Shown here piece after piece: positions 32,263-40,276 of a stretch of DNA of 64,000 bases (position 1 is its first letter; the number at the start of each line of letters is the position of its first letter). Source of the DNA: Bog-473 sp963721585 (GTDB lineage Bacteria > Actinomycetota > Acidimicrobiia > Acidimicrobiales > RAAP-2); contig CAVRJN010000008.1 of assembly GCA_963721585.1 (NCBI GenBank), positions 558,001 through 622,000 on the forward strand, given 5' to 3'. The notes under the pieces are model-generated. The model was not told the origin of the DNA. It saw only the letters and a program-made list of their open reading frames with translations, and did no database searches. Both the position numbers and the translations under genes were made by a program.

Positions 32263-33272
32263 CGGCGGAGCACGTCGTCCTGCCCGCCGACGAGACCCGG
32301 CACGCGCCCGACGGCGACGACCTGTGGAACGAGTCCTACTACTGCGACTTCGTGCGCGCCGACGGCTCCATGGGCGGCTGGCTCCGGCTCGGCCTGTACC
32401 CCAACCGCCAGGTGGCCTGGTGGACGACCTGGATCGTGTGGCCCGACCGTCCCGGCGCCTGCTCGGTCGACTACCGGGCCCCGGTCCCGCCCGGTGACGG
32501 CTTGGTCTCAGAGGCGTCTATCGGCCCTGACGACACCGCTGACCAACGGATCGAAATCGAACTCGTCCGCCCACTCGAATCGTTCCGCCTGGCGGCCAGC
32601 GCGCCCGCCCGCTTCATCGACCCGCCGGAGGCCGTCTACACGTCGGGCGAGCAGACCGGACCTGCGGCGCGTCTGGACCTCGACCTCACCTGGACGACCG
32701 ACGGTGTTCCCTACCACTACGACCTCACCACGCGTTATGAGATCCCGTGCCTCGTCTCGGGCACGGTCATCGTCGACGGAGAGACGTTCGACGTCGACGG
32801 GCAGGGGCAGCGCGACCACTCGTGGGGCGTGCGTGACTGGTGGGCCTTCGGCTGGTGCTGGTCCTCCATGCGCCTCGACGACGGCACCCGGGTCCACCTG
32901 GCCGACATCCGCATGGGGATCCCCGGCATGCCGGTGTTCTTCGGATACATCCAGCAGCCGGAGCACGGGCTGGTGCTCCCGGCGACATCGCTGTCGGTGA
33001 CCGAGGACGTCGGGCCGCACGGGTTCCCATCCAAGGCCCGTATCGAGATCGCCGCCACGGACGCAAACCCCGGAGCCGGCTCCGACCTCGTGCAGATCGG
33101 CCTCGACGTCACGCCCGCTTCCTTCGGACCGGTGCTGCTGCGCAACGACGACGGCCGCACCAGCCGGTTCCCGCGGGCCATGGTCACCTGCCGGACCGAC
33201 GACGGCCGCACCGGCGCCGGGTGGATCGAGTGGAACCAGCCCGACCCGGCCCCCATCGCCGACGCCACCTGA
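32259..33272 (+). CDS. CrtC/hydroxyneurosporene-synthase-like (DUF7064/7065-type) protein
   Basis: A 337-residue lipocalin-like beta-rich protein. The two-domain arrangement and the motif GQGQRDHSWGVRDWWAFGW near residue 185 are typical of the CrtC/AttH-like group annotated as DUF7064/7065. N-terminal signatures include LWNESYYCDFVRADGSMGGW and AWWTTWIVWPDRPG. These proteins are probably hydratases or lipid/terpenoid-binding enzymes, but the precise reaction is unknown. The start is GTG, overlapping the upstream stop as GTGA, so translation is coupled with the carboxymuconolactone-decarboxylase-like gene. Confidence 0.7.
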   Translation: MTAEHVVLPADETRHAPDGDDLWNESYYCDFVRADGSMGGWLRLGLYPNRQVAWWTTWIVWPDRPGACSVDYRAPVPPGDGLVSEASIGPDDTADQRIEIELVRPLESFRLAASAPARFIDPPEAVYTSGEQTGPAARLDLDLTWTTDGVPYHYDLTTRYEIPCLVSGTVIVDGETFDVDGQGQRDHSWGVRDWWAFGWCWSSMRLDDGTRVHLADIRMGIPGMPVFFGYIQQPEHGLVLPATSLSVTEDVGPHGFPSKARIEIAATDANPGAGSDLVQIGLDVTPASFGPVLLRNDDGRTSRFPRAMVTCRTDDGRTGAGWIEWNQPDPAPIADAT

Positions 33273-33385
33273 TCCAAGAACCACGGTCGCAGCGCGGCCT
33301 GCAGGACACCGGACTCACAACTTCTGCGCCGGCTTTGGGACCCGAACCGCCATGTTCCCCTACGTAACGGGTTTCCGAACCATGG

Positions 33386-34279
33386 ATGGATCCGACGAAT
33401 CGCCTCTCGCAGCCGCGTGCCCGTTCTCGTGCGGGCCGGACCGCACTCGCCACTGCCCTCGCGACGGCCATCACCACCGCCCACGCCGCCGCCGGCGCCC
33501 ACCGGCCGTCTTCAGCGCGCTCTCGACCCTCACCGGTCTCGCCCTCTCGATCCTGTGCATCGGACCCACGGCTGCACCCGGCCGCCACGGCCGCTACCGC
33601 CCCGGCCGACACGACGACCACGACCACAACGACCCCCGCCGGAGCGACCCCTGCCGGTGCGACCCCTGCCGGAGCGACCCCCGCCGACAAATGGGTCCTC
33701 AGGGCCGTCGCGGCCGAGCAGCACGTCGGCAGTGTCCAGGTCGCCGGCAGAATCACCCAGGGGAAGTCACAGATCCTGCTCGCCCTTCTCGTCAACGGGG
33801 ACGGCGAAGGTGGCGGCGAGTTCGTCCAACAGGGCAGTCTCATCGAGATCGAGCGGGTCGGGCCCCTCCTCTACTTCAACGCGCCGGCCAAGTTCTGGGC
33901 CACCCATGCCGGCGCGGCGCAGACCAAGACCTACGGCGGGAAGTGGATCGAGTTCTCGGCGGTCGACCCCCGCTTCGTTTCTTTCGACCAGTTCCTCAGT
34001 GCCGCCGACCTCGTCGTCGCGGCCTTCGAGGGGCACACGGCGCCGCTCACCGTCAGCCGCACCACCACCTTCGCCGGCCACAAGGTCGTGGTCGTCAAGG
34101 ACACGGTCACGAACCAGGGGAAGACGAGCACGGGCCTCATGTACATCGCCGCCAACGGCCCGGCCCTCGTGTACAAGATCGTCGACGACACCCCGGGCGA
34201 CGCCAGCACGGTCGTCTTCGACCACTACGGCAAGGGCGCCACGCTCACCGTCCCGCCCAACGCCATCAACCTCTCCTAG
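33386..34279 (+). CDS. Exported LppX/LprAFG-like protein, N-terminus doubtful
   Basis: About 200 C-terminal residues resemble the mycobacterial LppX/LprG lipid-binding fold: VGSVQVAGRITQGKSQILL, GEFVQQGSLIEIERVGPLLYF, FWATHAGAAQTKTYGGKWIEF and KVVVVKDTVTNQG. A Thr run and AGATP repeats precede this (residues about 70-100). The first 70 residues in this frame are not a good signal peptide, whereas the other frame nearby encodes STLTGLALSILCIGP, a hydrophobic signal-like stretch. Two compensating indels may therefore have scrambled the N-terminus. The role would be lipid or glycolipid transfer in the envelope (inferred from fold). Confidence 0.6.
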   Translation: MDPTNRLSQPRARSRAGRTALATALATAITTAHAAAGAHRPSSARSRPSPVSPSRSCASDPRLHPAATAATAPADTTTTTTTTPAGATPAGATPAGATPADKWVLRAVAAEQHVGSVQVAGRITQGKSQILLALLVNGDGEGGGEFVQQGSLIEIERVGPLLYFNAPAKFWATHAGAAQTKTYGGKWIEFSAVDPRFVSFDQFLSAADLVVAAFEGHTAPLTVSRTTTFAGHKVVVVKDTVTNQGKTSTGLMYIAANGPALVYKIVDDTPGDASTVVFDHYGKGATLTVPPNAINLS

Positions 34280-34354
34280 ACCCGGGCGGCTCGCCGAGCC
34301 TCCCTGCCGGACCGGTTCCGGCGGTCGGACCGCAGCGGCCTCCGCGAATTGGAA

Positions 34355-35119
34355 CTACTTGAACATGTCTCCGAGAAGCTTGGCACCTCCGACGCCGGCC
34401 GCGACACCCTCGGCGCCGTGGTGGTCATCGCGGTCGGGCATGTACTCGCCGATGACGCCGGCGAGGACCGGCAGCGGCATCGACTGCAGCCAAATGCGGC
34501 CCGGGCCCGTCAGCAGCGCGAAGTGGTGCCCGTCGGAGCCCATGTAGCGGTTGGCGATCCCCGGGACCTTCTGCACAGAGAACGTCACCGAGGCTTGGAA
34601 GAGGCCGGCGTGGCCGGGGTGGACCCGCATCGTCTGGCCGGGCGCCAGGTCGTAGATGATCACCTCGCCCGAGAGGTCGATGAAGGCCCTGCCCTGGCCG
34701 GCGACCTTCTGCAGGATGAACCCCTCGCCCCCGAAGATCCCGCCACGGAACGACTGCTGGAATCCCATGGACAGCTCGATCCCGGGCGTGGCGGCCATGA
34801 AGCCGTGACGGTGCACCATGAACTCGTTCCCCGGCGCCACGTCGATCGGCAGGATGTGGCCGGGGAACTTCGAGGCGAAAGCGATGGAGCCGGCGCCACC
34901 CTGTGCGGTGTAGGTCGTCATCATGAAGCTGGCGCCGCTCACCGCACGCTTGACCGCACCCATGATGCCCTTGCCGCCCATGCCGCCGCCGGTATTGGTG
35001 GACATTTGGACGGCGTCTGACATCCAGCTGAACTCGCCGGCTTCGGACACGACGGACTCCCCGTCGGCGAGCGAGAGCTCGAGCACCGGCATCGTGGTTC
35101 CGTGGATCGTCTCTTCCAT
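34355..35119 (-). CDS. AIM24/TIGR00266-family protein
   Basis: A 254-residue beta-rich protein of the AIM24 (DUF124) family. Typical elements are LADGESVVSEAGEFSWMS near the N-terminus, GGKGIMGAVKRAVSGASFM, then FPGHILPIDVAPGNEFMVHRHGFMAA and GGEGFILQKVAGQGRAFIDL. The bacterial family has no established biochemical role; a trimeric-like jelly-roll fold is known. There is no signal peptide. It lies 140 bases downstream of the membrane-protein gene on the same strand, with a 9-bp repeat cluster between them. Confidence 0.82.
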   Translation of the reverse strand: MEETIHGTTMPVLELSLADGESVVSEAGEFSWMSDAVQMSTNTGGGMGGKGIMGAVKRAVSGASFMMTTYTAQGGAGSIAFASKFPGHILPIDVAPGNEFMVHRHGFMAATPGIELSMGFQQSFRGGIFGGEGFILQKVAGQGRAFIDLSGEVIIYDLAPGQTMRVHPGHAGLFQASVTFSVQKVPGIANRYMGSDGHHFALLTGPGRIWLQSMPLPVLAGVIGEYMPDRDDHHGAEGVAAGVGGAKLLGDMFK

Positions 35120-35219
35120 GGTGGGCCTCCTCGGATCGGTCTGCGTCCGTCTGGATCGGTGTCGTCGTACGGTCGGTGGCTACATCGCCTGCATGAGTTA
35201 CTTCGGCAGTTCCGGCTGA

Positions 35220-35279
35220 TTCGGTTAGTTCGGTTAGTTCGGTTAGTTCGGTTACTTCGGTTACTTCGGCCGATTCGGT
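35220..35279. repeat. Tandem 9-bp repeats TTCGGTTAG
   Basis: Copies start at 35220, 35229 and 35238 (TTCGGTTAG), then 35247 and 35256 (TTCGGTTAC), then degenerate TTCGGCCGA and TTCGGT. The array covers the stop codon of the leftward membrane-protein gene (35261-35263) and the space before AIM24. It reads TAA every nine bases on the minus strand for the first copies, so expansion would not extend the protein. Confidence 0.8.
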
Positions 35280-36115
35280 CCGTTCTGCTGCTCCGGCCGG
35301 TTCGGCTGCTCCGCTCCCGTCGACAGTAGGCCGTGACCAGGCCCCTGCGCTCCCGTCACGAGCCGCTCGGCCAGAGTCACCTCCATGAGGCCCAACGCCA
35401 TACCGAAGAGGTCGCCGAGGACGAAGGTCGTGAGGAAGACCGCCCAGATGTGCTCGTGGGGTACGAGCTCGGCAAAGAAGACCACGATCTCGTGCTCGAC
35501 CGCCAGCGGCAGCGTGATGATCACGAAGACGAGCATGAAGTGCGGCCACACGAGCTGCAGCGATCGCCGGAACGCCTGGGGCACGGAGGAGTCGAGCAGG
35601 TTGATCAACGGACCGACCAGGGCGAACATCGTCCCCACGATCAGCCCGGGCACAACGAGGGCCACCGAGGCCACGGCGCTGATCAGGATCAGGATGGCCT
35701 CGGCCACCAGCAGGCGCCCCCACGGCAGTGTCCGCAGCACCGTGAAGACGGGCTGGGCCGGCTCGCCCCGCTCCACGGAGCCGACCAGCCGCTCGAGCAT
35801 GCCCGAGTAGAAGGTCAGACCCAGGGAGGAGGCGCCGAAGAGGACCGCTCCGATGACCGACCCGACGCCGAGGTGGTCGACGGCGATCTCGGTGTAGAAG
35901 GTGCCCTGGATCGCATCGAGGCCGAAAATGACCAATCCGGGCACGATGACGCGGGCCGGCTCCATCTTGGCGGTGCGCCACGATGTGGCAGCGAGCTCCA
36001 AGGGGTGCAGGTGGTGGCGGGGCAGCTTCGGTGCCGGCGCCTGCGGCCGGACCTGGGGCGACCCCGAGTGCGGCGGCCTCGAGTGCGGCGCCGCCCTCGG
36101 TTCGCCTGCGGTCAT
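35261..36115 (-). CDS. Multi-pass membrane protein (EI24-like topology)
   Basis: A 284-residue protein with a Pro/His-rich cytoplasmic N-terminus and about five hydrophobic segments. Examples are VIVPGLVIFGLDAIQG, SVIGAVLFGASSLGLTF, LVAEAILILISAVASVALVVPGLIVG, MLVFVIITLPLAV and WAVFLTTFVLGDLFGMALGL. The C-terminus is a Gln/Asn/Pro-rich tail ending PNRPK. The spacing resembles small transporter-like or EI24-like proteins, but no family is certain. The ATG at 36115 overlaps the stop of the upstream methyltransferase by four bases, so the two are co-translated. Confidence 0.6.
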   Translation of the reverse strand: MTAGEPRAAPHSRPPHSGSPQVRPQAPAPKLPRHHLHPLELAATSWRTAKMEPARVIVPGLVIFGLDAIQGTFYTEIAVDHLGVGSVIGAVLFGASSLGLTFYSGMLERLVGSVERGEPAQPVFTVLRTLPWGRLLVAEAILILISAVASVALVVPGLIVGTMFALVGPLINLLDSSVPQAFRRSLQLVWPHFMLVFVIITLPLAVEHEIVVFFAELVPHEHIWAVFLTTFVLGDLFGMALGLMEVTLAERLVTGAQGPGHGLLSTGAEQPNRPEQQNGPNRPK

Positions 36116-36879
36116 ACGGGATTCCACCCGTCGCCGACGAAGTCGAAGAGCTGCCGGTCGGGGGCAAAGGGCGCCGTCGTACCATCGAGACGGTGGTGGC
36201 CGACTGTCATAACGGTGCCTTCGGGAGCCTCGAAGGCCAGCTCGGTGAACCCGGCTGCGGCGAAGTCGGCCCGGATGGCCGGCGTGAGGTCCGGCGCGCG
36301 CCGGTGCCGGGTCCACACCACGTGGCCACCCTGGACGCAGAATCCGCGCATGGCCCGGATGGTGTGGGTGATGTCCGCCGGGCTGATGTTCCCGAACACT
36401 CCGCACACCAGGACGATGTCGGCCGGCACGTCGTCGGCGTACCAGTGGGACTGTGAGGCATCGCCCTCGACGATCCGGATCCGCCCGCCCACCCCGGGGC
36501 CGGCAGCGGCAGCGCGCTCCCGGGCGAAGGCGGCGAGGGCCGGATCGAGCTCGACCAGCAGCGCCGAGACCTCCGGACCCCTCGGATGGGTCGCCACCAC
36601 GTCGATCACGTCACGTCCCTGGCCCGCACACAAGCTCACCATCCGGATCGGCTCCGGATGGGTGTCCGGACCCGGGATCTCGTCGAGTGCGGCGCGCACC
36701 ATCGACTGCACCGCCCGCAGCCGCTGCGACAGGGTCGACGACGGGTCCTCGTACGGCGCATGCCACCGCACCCAGTGCGAATCCGCACCGCCGTCGGCAC
36801 CGCTGCCCGCACCGCTGCCCGCTCCAGCGCCCGACTCCGCACCCATCCCGGCCGCTTCTGGATGGTCCCCGAGCACCAT
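36112..36879 (-). CDS. Class I SAM-dependent methyltransferase
   Basis: A 255-residue methyltransferase. Motif I is RMVSLCAGQGRDVIDVV near residue 77. The acidic residue after beta2 is in SALLVELDP, motif II in RIRIVEGDASQSHWY, and ADIVLVCGVFGNIS marks the motif IV region. The N-terminus is Gly/Ala/Ser-rich. The substrate is unknown. The ATG at 36879 was chosen; the open frame continues upstream antisense into the D12 methylase gene. It is divergent from that gene by 46 bases and co-translated with the membrane protein downstream. Confidence 0.75.
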   Translation of the reverse strand: MVLGDHPEAAGMGAESGAGAGSGAGSGADGGADSHWVRWHAPYEDPSSTLSQRLRAVQSMVRAALDEIPGPDTHPEPIRMVSLCAGQGRDVIDVVATHPRGPEVSALLVELDPALAAFARERAAAAGPGVGGRIRIVEGDASQSHWYADDVPADIVLVCGVFGNISPADITHTIRAMRGFCVQGGHVVWTRHRRAPDLTPAIRADFAAAGFTELAFEAPEGTVMTVGHHRLDGTTAPFAPDRQLFDFVGDGWNPV

Positions 36880-36925
36880 GACCGCCCATCGTAGGGTGGT
36901 CCGCCGTGACCGTCGTGAGCCCCCG

Positions 36926-38167
36926 ATGATCAAATACCTCGGCTCGAAGCGCCGCCTCGTCCCCGTCCTCACGCGGATCTGCCAGGCCTCCGGCGCCCGC
37001 ACCGCGCTCGATCTGTTCACCGGCACCACCCGCGTCGCCCAGGCCTTCAAGGCCCAGGGCGTGCACGTCACCGCCGTCGACAGCGCCCGCTACGCGCACG
37101 CCTTCGCCCGCACCTACATCGAGACCGACGCGGCCGCCACCGACGCCGGCGCGCTCCGGGCGGCCGTCGCCCACCTCAACGCCCTCCCCGGCAGACCCGG
37201 CTACGTCACCGAGACGTTCAGCCATCAGGCCCGCTTCTTCCAACCGCACAACGCTGCTCGGATAGATGCCGTGCGGGACGCCATTGACTCGGAGTATGCG
37301 GGGTCGCCCTTGTACCCCCTCCTGTTGACGTCCCTGATCGAGGCGGCGGACCGGGTGGACTCGACCACGGGGGTGCAGATGGCGTACGTGAAGCAGTGGG
37401 CGCCCCGCTCGGCCAAGGCGCTGGAGCTGCGGGTGCCCGAGCTGCTGCGCGGGCCGGGGCGCGCCATCCACGGCGATGCGGTGGAGCTGACGTCGAGTTC
37501 CGGGCCGGGGTTGGGGCACTTCGACCTGGCGTACCTGGATCCGCCGTACAACCAGCACCGGTATTTCACCAACTACCACGTGTGGGAGACGCTGGTGGCC
37601 TGGGACGCGCCCGAGGCCTACGGCGTGGCCCGCAAGCGGCTCGATGCCCGCGACCCATCCACGCGCTCCGTCTTCAACTCGAAGAAGACGATGCCGGCGG
37701 CGCTGGCCTCGGTCGTGCAGTCGGTGGACTGCGACCTCCTCGTGCTCTCCTACAACAACGAGTCCTGGCTGGGATTGGAGGAGCTCGAGGCGATGTGCTC
37801 CATCCAGGGATCTTCGCCCGGCACGACCGGCGGCAGCGGAAGGCAGCGTGCCGTGGCGACGCTCTCCTTCGACTCGGCCCGCTACGTCGGGGCCCGCATC
37901 GGCATTTTCGACCGGTCCGGGCGCAAGGTGGGCAGCGTGAGCCATCTTTGCAACCAGGAGCTGGTGGTGATCGCAGGTGATCCGGCGCTGGTGCGCCGGG
38001 TCGTCGAGGTCGCCGGAGGCGGCGCGGCCGTGGGTGCCGCCGGGGCCCCCGCTGCCGCGGCCGCCGCAACCGGGGCAGCCGCCGAGCCCGCTACGGACGC
38101 TGCATCCGATGCTGCACTCGATGCGGTCGCCCCCGGCCTGGTGGATCGGCTACAACAGGCAACGTGA
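36926..38167 (+). CDS. D12-class N6-adenine DNA methyltransferase
   Basis: A 413-residue DNA adenine methylase of the Dam/D12 class. It begins MIKYLGSKRRLVPVL, the family's N-terminal signature. The SAM-binding part is ALDLFTGTTRVAQAF near residue 31. The catalytic motif IV is LAYLDPPYNQHRYF near residue 205. The C-terminal 60 residues are Ala/Gly-rich low complexity and not part of the family. The ATG at 36926 gives the family start; 530 further upstream codons in the same open frame are antisense to other genes and were ignored. No restriction endonuclease is adjacent, so it looks like an orphan methylase. It ends with a GTGA overlap into ppk2. Confidence 0.85.
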   Translation: MIKYLGSKRRLVPVLTRICQASGARTALDLFTGTTRVAQAFKAQGVHVTAVDSARYAHAFARTYIETDAAATDAGALRAAVAHLNALPGRPGYVTETFSHQARFFQPHNAARIDAVRDAIDSEYAGSPLYPLLLTSLIEAADRVDSTTGVQMAYVKQWAPRSAKALELRVPELLRGPGRAIHGDAVELTSSSGPGLGHFDLAYLDPPYNQHRYFTNYHVWETLVAWDAPEAYGVARKRLDARDPSTRSVFNSKKTMPAALASVVQSVDCDLLVLSYNNESWLGLEELEAMCSIQGSSPGTTGGSGRQRAVATLSFDSARYVGARIGIFDRSGRKVGSVSHLCNQELVVIAGDPALVRRVVEVAGGGAAVGAAGAPAAAAAATGAAAEPATDAASDAALDAVAPGLVDRLQQAT

Positions 38168-39225
38168 GCAAGCACGATCACGGCGGCCACGACAGCGGCC
38201 CCCATGACGGCGGTGCCGACACGGCGGTCTCCGCGAAGGCTGAGCACCCGGAGCACCCGGACCTCCTCCCGGACCTCCCGGACCTCTCGGATCATGCAAA
38301 CCGCCCGTATCCACGGTTGGAGGACTGCGACCTCTCACTGAAGCTCTCCAAGGACGAGGAGGCGAGGCGGCTCGGCAAGGCGCAGCGCCGCCTGCTGCAC
38401 TTGCGGCTGATCAATGGCGGTCAGCTCAACAACGGCGTCCTCGGCCCCCCGGTCGGCATCGTCTTCGAAGGCTGGGACGCCGCCGGAAAGGGCGGAGCGA
38501 TCAAGCGGCTGGTCGAACCGCTCGACCCCCGGCACGTGCACGTCGCCCCGTTCGCCGCACCGACGCCCGACGAGTTGCGCCACCACTTCCTCTGGCGGTT
38601 CTGGCCGCCGCTGCCCGGATGGGGCGGCATGACCATCTTCGACCGCAGCTGGTACGGGCGCGTGCTCGTCGAGCGGGTCGAGAACCTGGCCACCGAGGTG
38701 CAGTGGCGTCGGGCCTACCAGGAGATCACCGACTTCGAGCACTCGCTGGCCGAAGAGGGGATGGTCGTGATCAAGCTCTGGATGCACATGTCGCACGAAG
38801 AGCAGCTGCGCCGATTCGAACGGCGCCGGGACGATCCGCTCAAGGCGTGGAAGCTGACTGCAGAGGACTGGCGCAACCGGGAGAAGCGGGCGCAGTACGA
38901 CGACGCCGTCTCGGACATGTTGCGGTTGACGAGCGGCCCCTTGGCCCCCTGGGATGTGATCTCGTCGGAGAGTAAGCGCAACGGGAGGGTCGAGGTCATT
39001 GAGACAGTGATTCGCCACATGGAGGACGGGATGGAGCGCTGGGGCGTCCCCGTGCCCCACAGTGACGACGAGGAGGAGACCGAGTTGGCGCTGTCCTTCG
39101 ACGACGCCGAGTTCCAGCAGGATCCCGCCTCGGTTCGCTCCAATGGCTCGGGCGGCAGCACCGATGACGGCGGTTCGCGCGGTGTGGACGCTGTGTCCGG
39201 CAACGCAGAGCACCTCAGCGCGTGA
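38164..39225 (+). CDS. ppk2: Polyphosphate kinase 2 family protein
   Basis: A 353-residue P-loop kinase that transfers phosphate between polyphosphate and nucleotides. The Walker A is GWDAAGKGGAIKRL near residue 103. The lid/Walker B region is MTIFDRSWYGRVLVERVE near residue 156, and WPPLPGWGG and FEHSLAEEGMVVIKLWMHMS are PPK2 signatures. It has a His/Asp-rich N-terminal extension of about 50 residues and a disordered acidic/Ser tail of about 50. The start is GTG, overlapping the methylase stop. Its stop overlaps the GTG of the LLM oxidoreductase. Whether it makes polyphosphate or uses it to charge NDPs cannot be told. Confidence 0.88.
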   Translation: MSKHDHGGHDSGPHDGGADTAVSAKAEHPEHPDLLPDLPDLSDHANRPYPRLEDCDLSLKLSKDEEARRLGKAQRRLLHLRLINGGQLNNGVLGPPVGIVFEGWDAAGKGGAIKRLVEPLDPRHVHVAPFAAPTPDELRHHFLWRFWPPLPGWGGMTIFDRSWYGRVLVERVENLATEVQWRRAYQEITDFEHSLAEEGMVVIKLWMHMSHEEQLRRFERRRDDPLKAWKLTAEDWRNREKRAQYDDAVSDMLRLTSGPLAPWDVISSESKRNGRVEVIETVIRHMEDGMERWGVPVPHSDDEEETELALSFDDAEFQQDPASVRSNGSGGSTDDGGSRGVDAVSGNAEHLSA

Positions 39226-40226
39226 GCCGGGCCCCCGGAGCTCTTCCGGCCCGGCCGGGTATCACCATCCCGTTCGACGGCATCCCACTCCATGCCCACC
39301 GTGAGTGGTTCGCCAAGCTGCGCGAACTCGGGTACACGGATTTGTGGTCGGCCGAGGTCGACGGCTCCGACGGGTTCACGCCACTCGCCCTGGCGGCCGC
39401 ATGGGAGCCGGAGCTGAACCTCGGCGTGGCCATCACCCCCGCCTACACCCGGGGACCGGCGCTCCTGGCCCAGAGCCTCGCCTCCATGGCCGACGCCGCA
39501 CCGGGTCGATTCTTCTGCGGGCTCGGCGCCTCGTCCCAGGTGATCGTGGCCGACTGGAACGGCCTGGCCTTCGAGAACCAGTACCGGCGCATCCGGGACA
39601 CGCTGCGCTTCCTGCGCATGGCCTTCAGCGGCGAGAAGGTCACCGAGGAGTTCGAGACGTTCAAGGTCAAGGGGTTCCGGCTGGCCCGGATTCCCGAACA
39701 GCTGCCGCCCGTGTACCTGGCGGCGCTGCGGCCCGGCATGCTGCACCTGGCCGGGAAGGATGCGGATGGGGCAATCCTCAACTGGCTCAGCGCCGAGGAC
39801 GTTGCGACATCCGTGGCGGAGGTCCAAAAGGCGGCCGGCGGAGCGCCCTGCGAAATCGTCGCCCGGATCTTCGTCATCGTGACCGAGGACGCCGACGTCG
39901 CCCGCACCATCGGACGCCGCATGATCACGGCCTACCTGAACGTGCACGCCTATGCCGAATTCCACCGCTGGCTGGGCAGGGGTCCGGCGCTCCAGCCCAT
40001 GTGGGACGCCTGGGCCGCGGGCGACCGCAAGGGCGCGTTGGCAGCCATCCCCGACGAGGTGGTGGACGATCTGGTGGTGCACGGGTCGGTGGCGGAGTGC
40101 CGAGCCCACATACAGAGATATGTCGACAACGGGATCACGGTCCCGGCCCCGGCGGTGATCCCGATCGGGATCGACCTGGCAGAGGCCGTGGCGGGTCTGT
40201 CACCCTCGGCGGCGGCCGCCGGATAA
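39222..40226 (+). CDS. LLM-class F420-dependent oxidoreductase (Rv3093c-like)
   Basis: A 334-residue luciferase-like TIM-barrel oxidoreductase. The pattern GITIPFDGIPLHAHREWFAKL, GYTDLWSAEVDGSDGFTPLALAA and LNLGVAITPAYTRGPALLAQ places it in the Rv3093c-like group that binds F420. The reduced deazaflavin would drive oxidation or reduction of an unknown substrate. The GTG start overlaps the ppk2 stop by four bases; three successive GTGA junctions link it to ppk2 and the DNA methylase, which implies coupled translation but no obvious shared pathway. Confidence 0.83.
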   Translation: MSRAPGALPARPGITIPFDGIPLHAHREWFAKLRELGYTDLWSAEVDGSDGFTPLALAAAWEPELNLGVAITPAYTRGPALLAQSLASMADAAPGRFFCGLGASSQVIVADWNGLAFENQYRRIRDTLRFLRMAFSGEKVTEEFETFKVKGFRLARIPEQLPPVYLAALRPGMLHLAGKDADGAILNWLSAEDVATSVAEVQKAAGGAPCEIVARIFVIVTEDADVARTIGRRMITAYLNVHAYAEFHRWLGRGPALQPMWDAWAAGDRKGALAAIPDEVVDDLVVHGSVAECRAHIQRYVDNGITVPAPAVIPIGIDLAEAVAGLSPSAAAAG

Positions 40227-40276
40227 CGCCGGCAGCGGTCGGGGCGAGAATACGGGGCTGGGGAAGAGGGGGCGAT

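Noticed and set aside
34425..36185. A 586-codon frame overlapping AIM24 and the membrane protein on the same strand
   Set aside because: It is the alternative reading of two genes with recognisable products and is Arg/Ala/Gly/His-rich.
35333..36925. A very long open frame continuing upstream of the D12 methylase
   Set aside because: The 530 codons are antisense to the membrane-protein and methyltransferase genes and have Arg/His/Gly-rich random-like composition. The methylase family start MIKYLGSK is at 36926.
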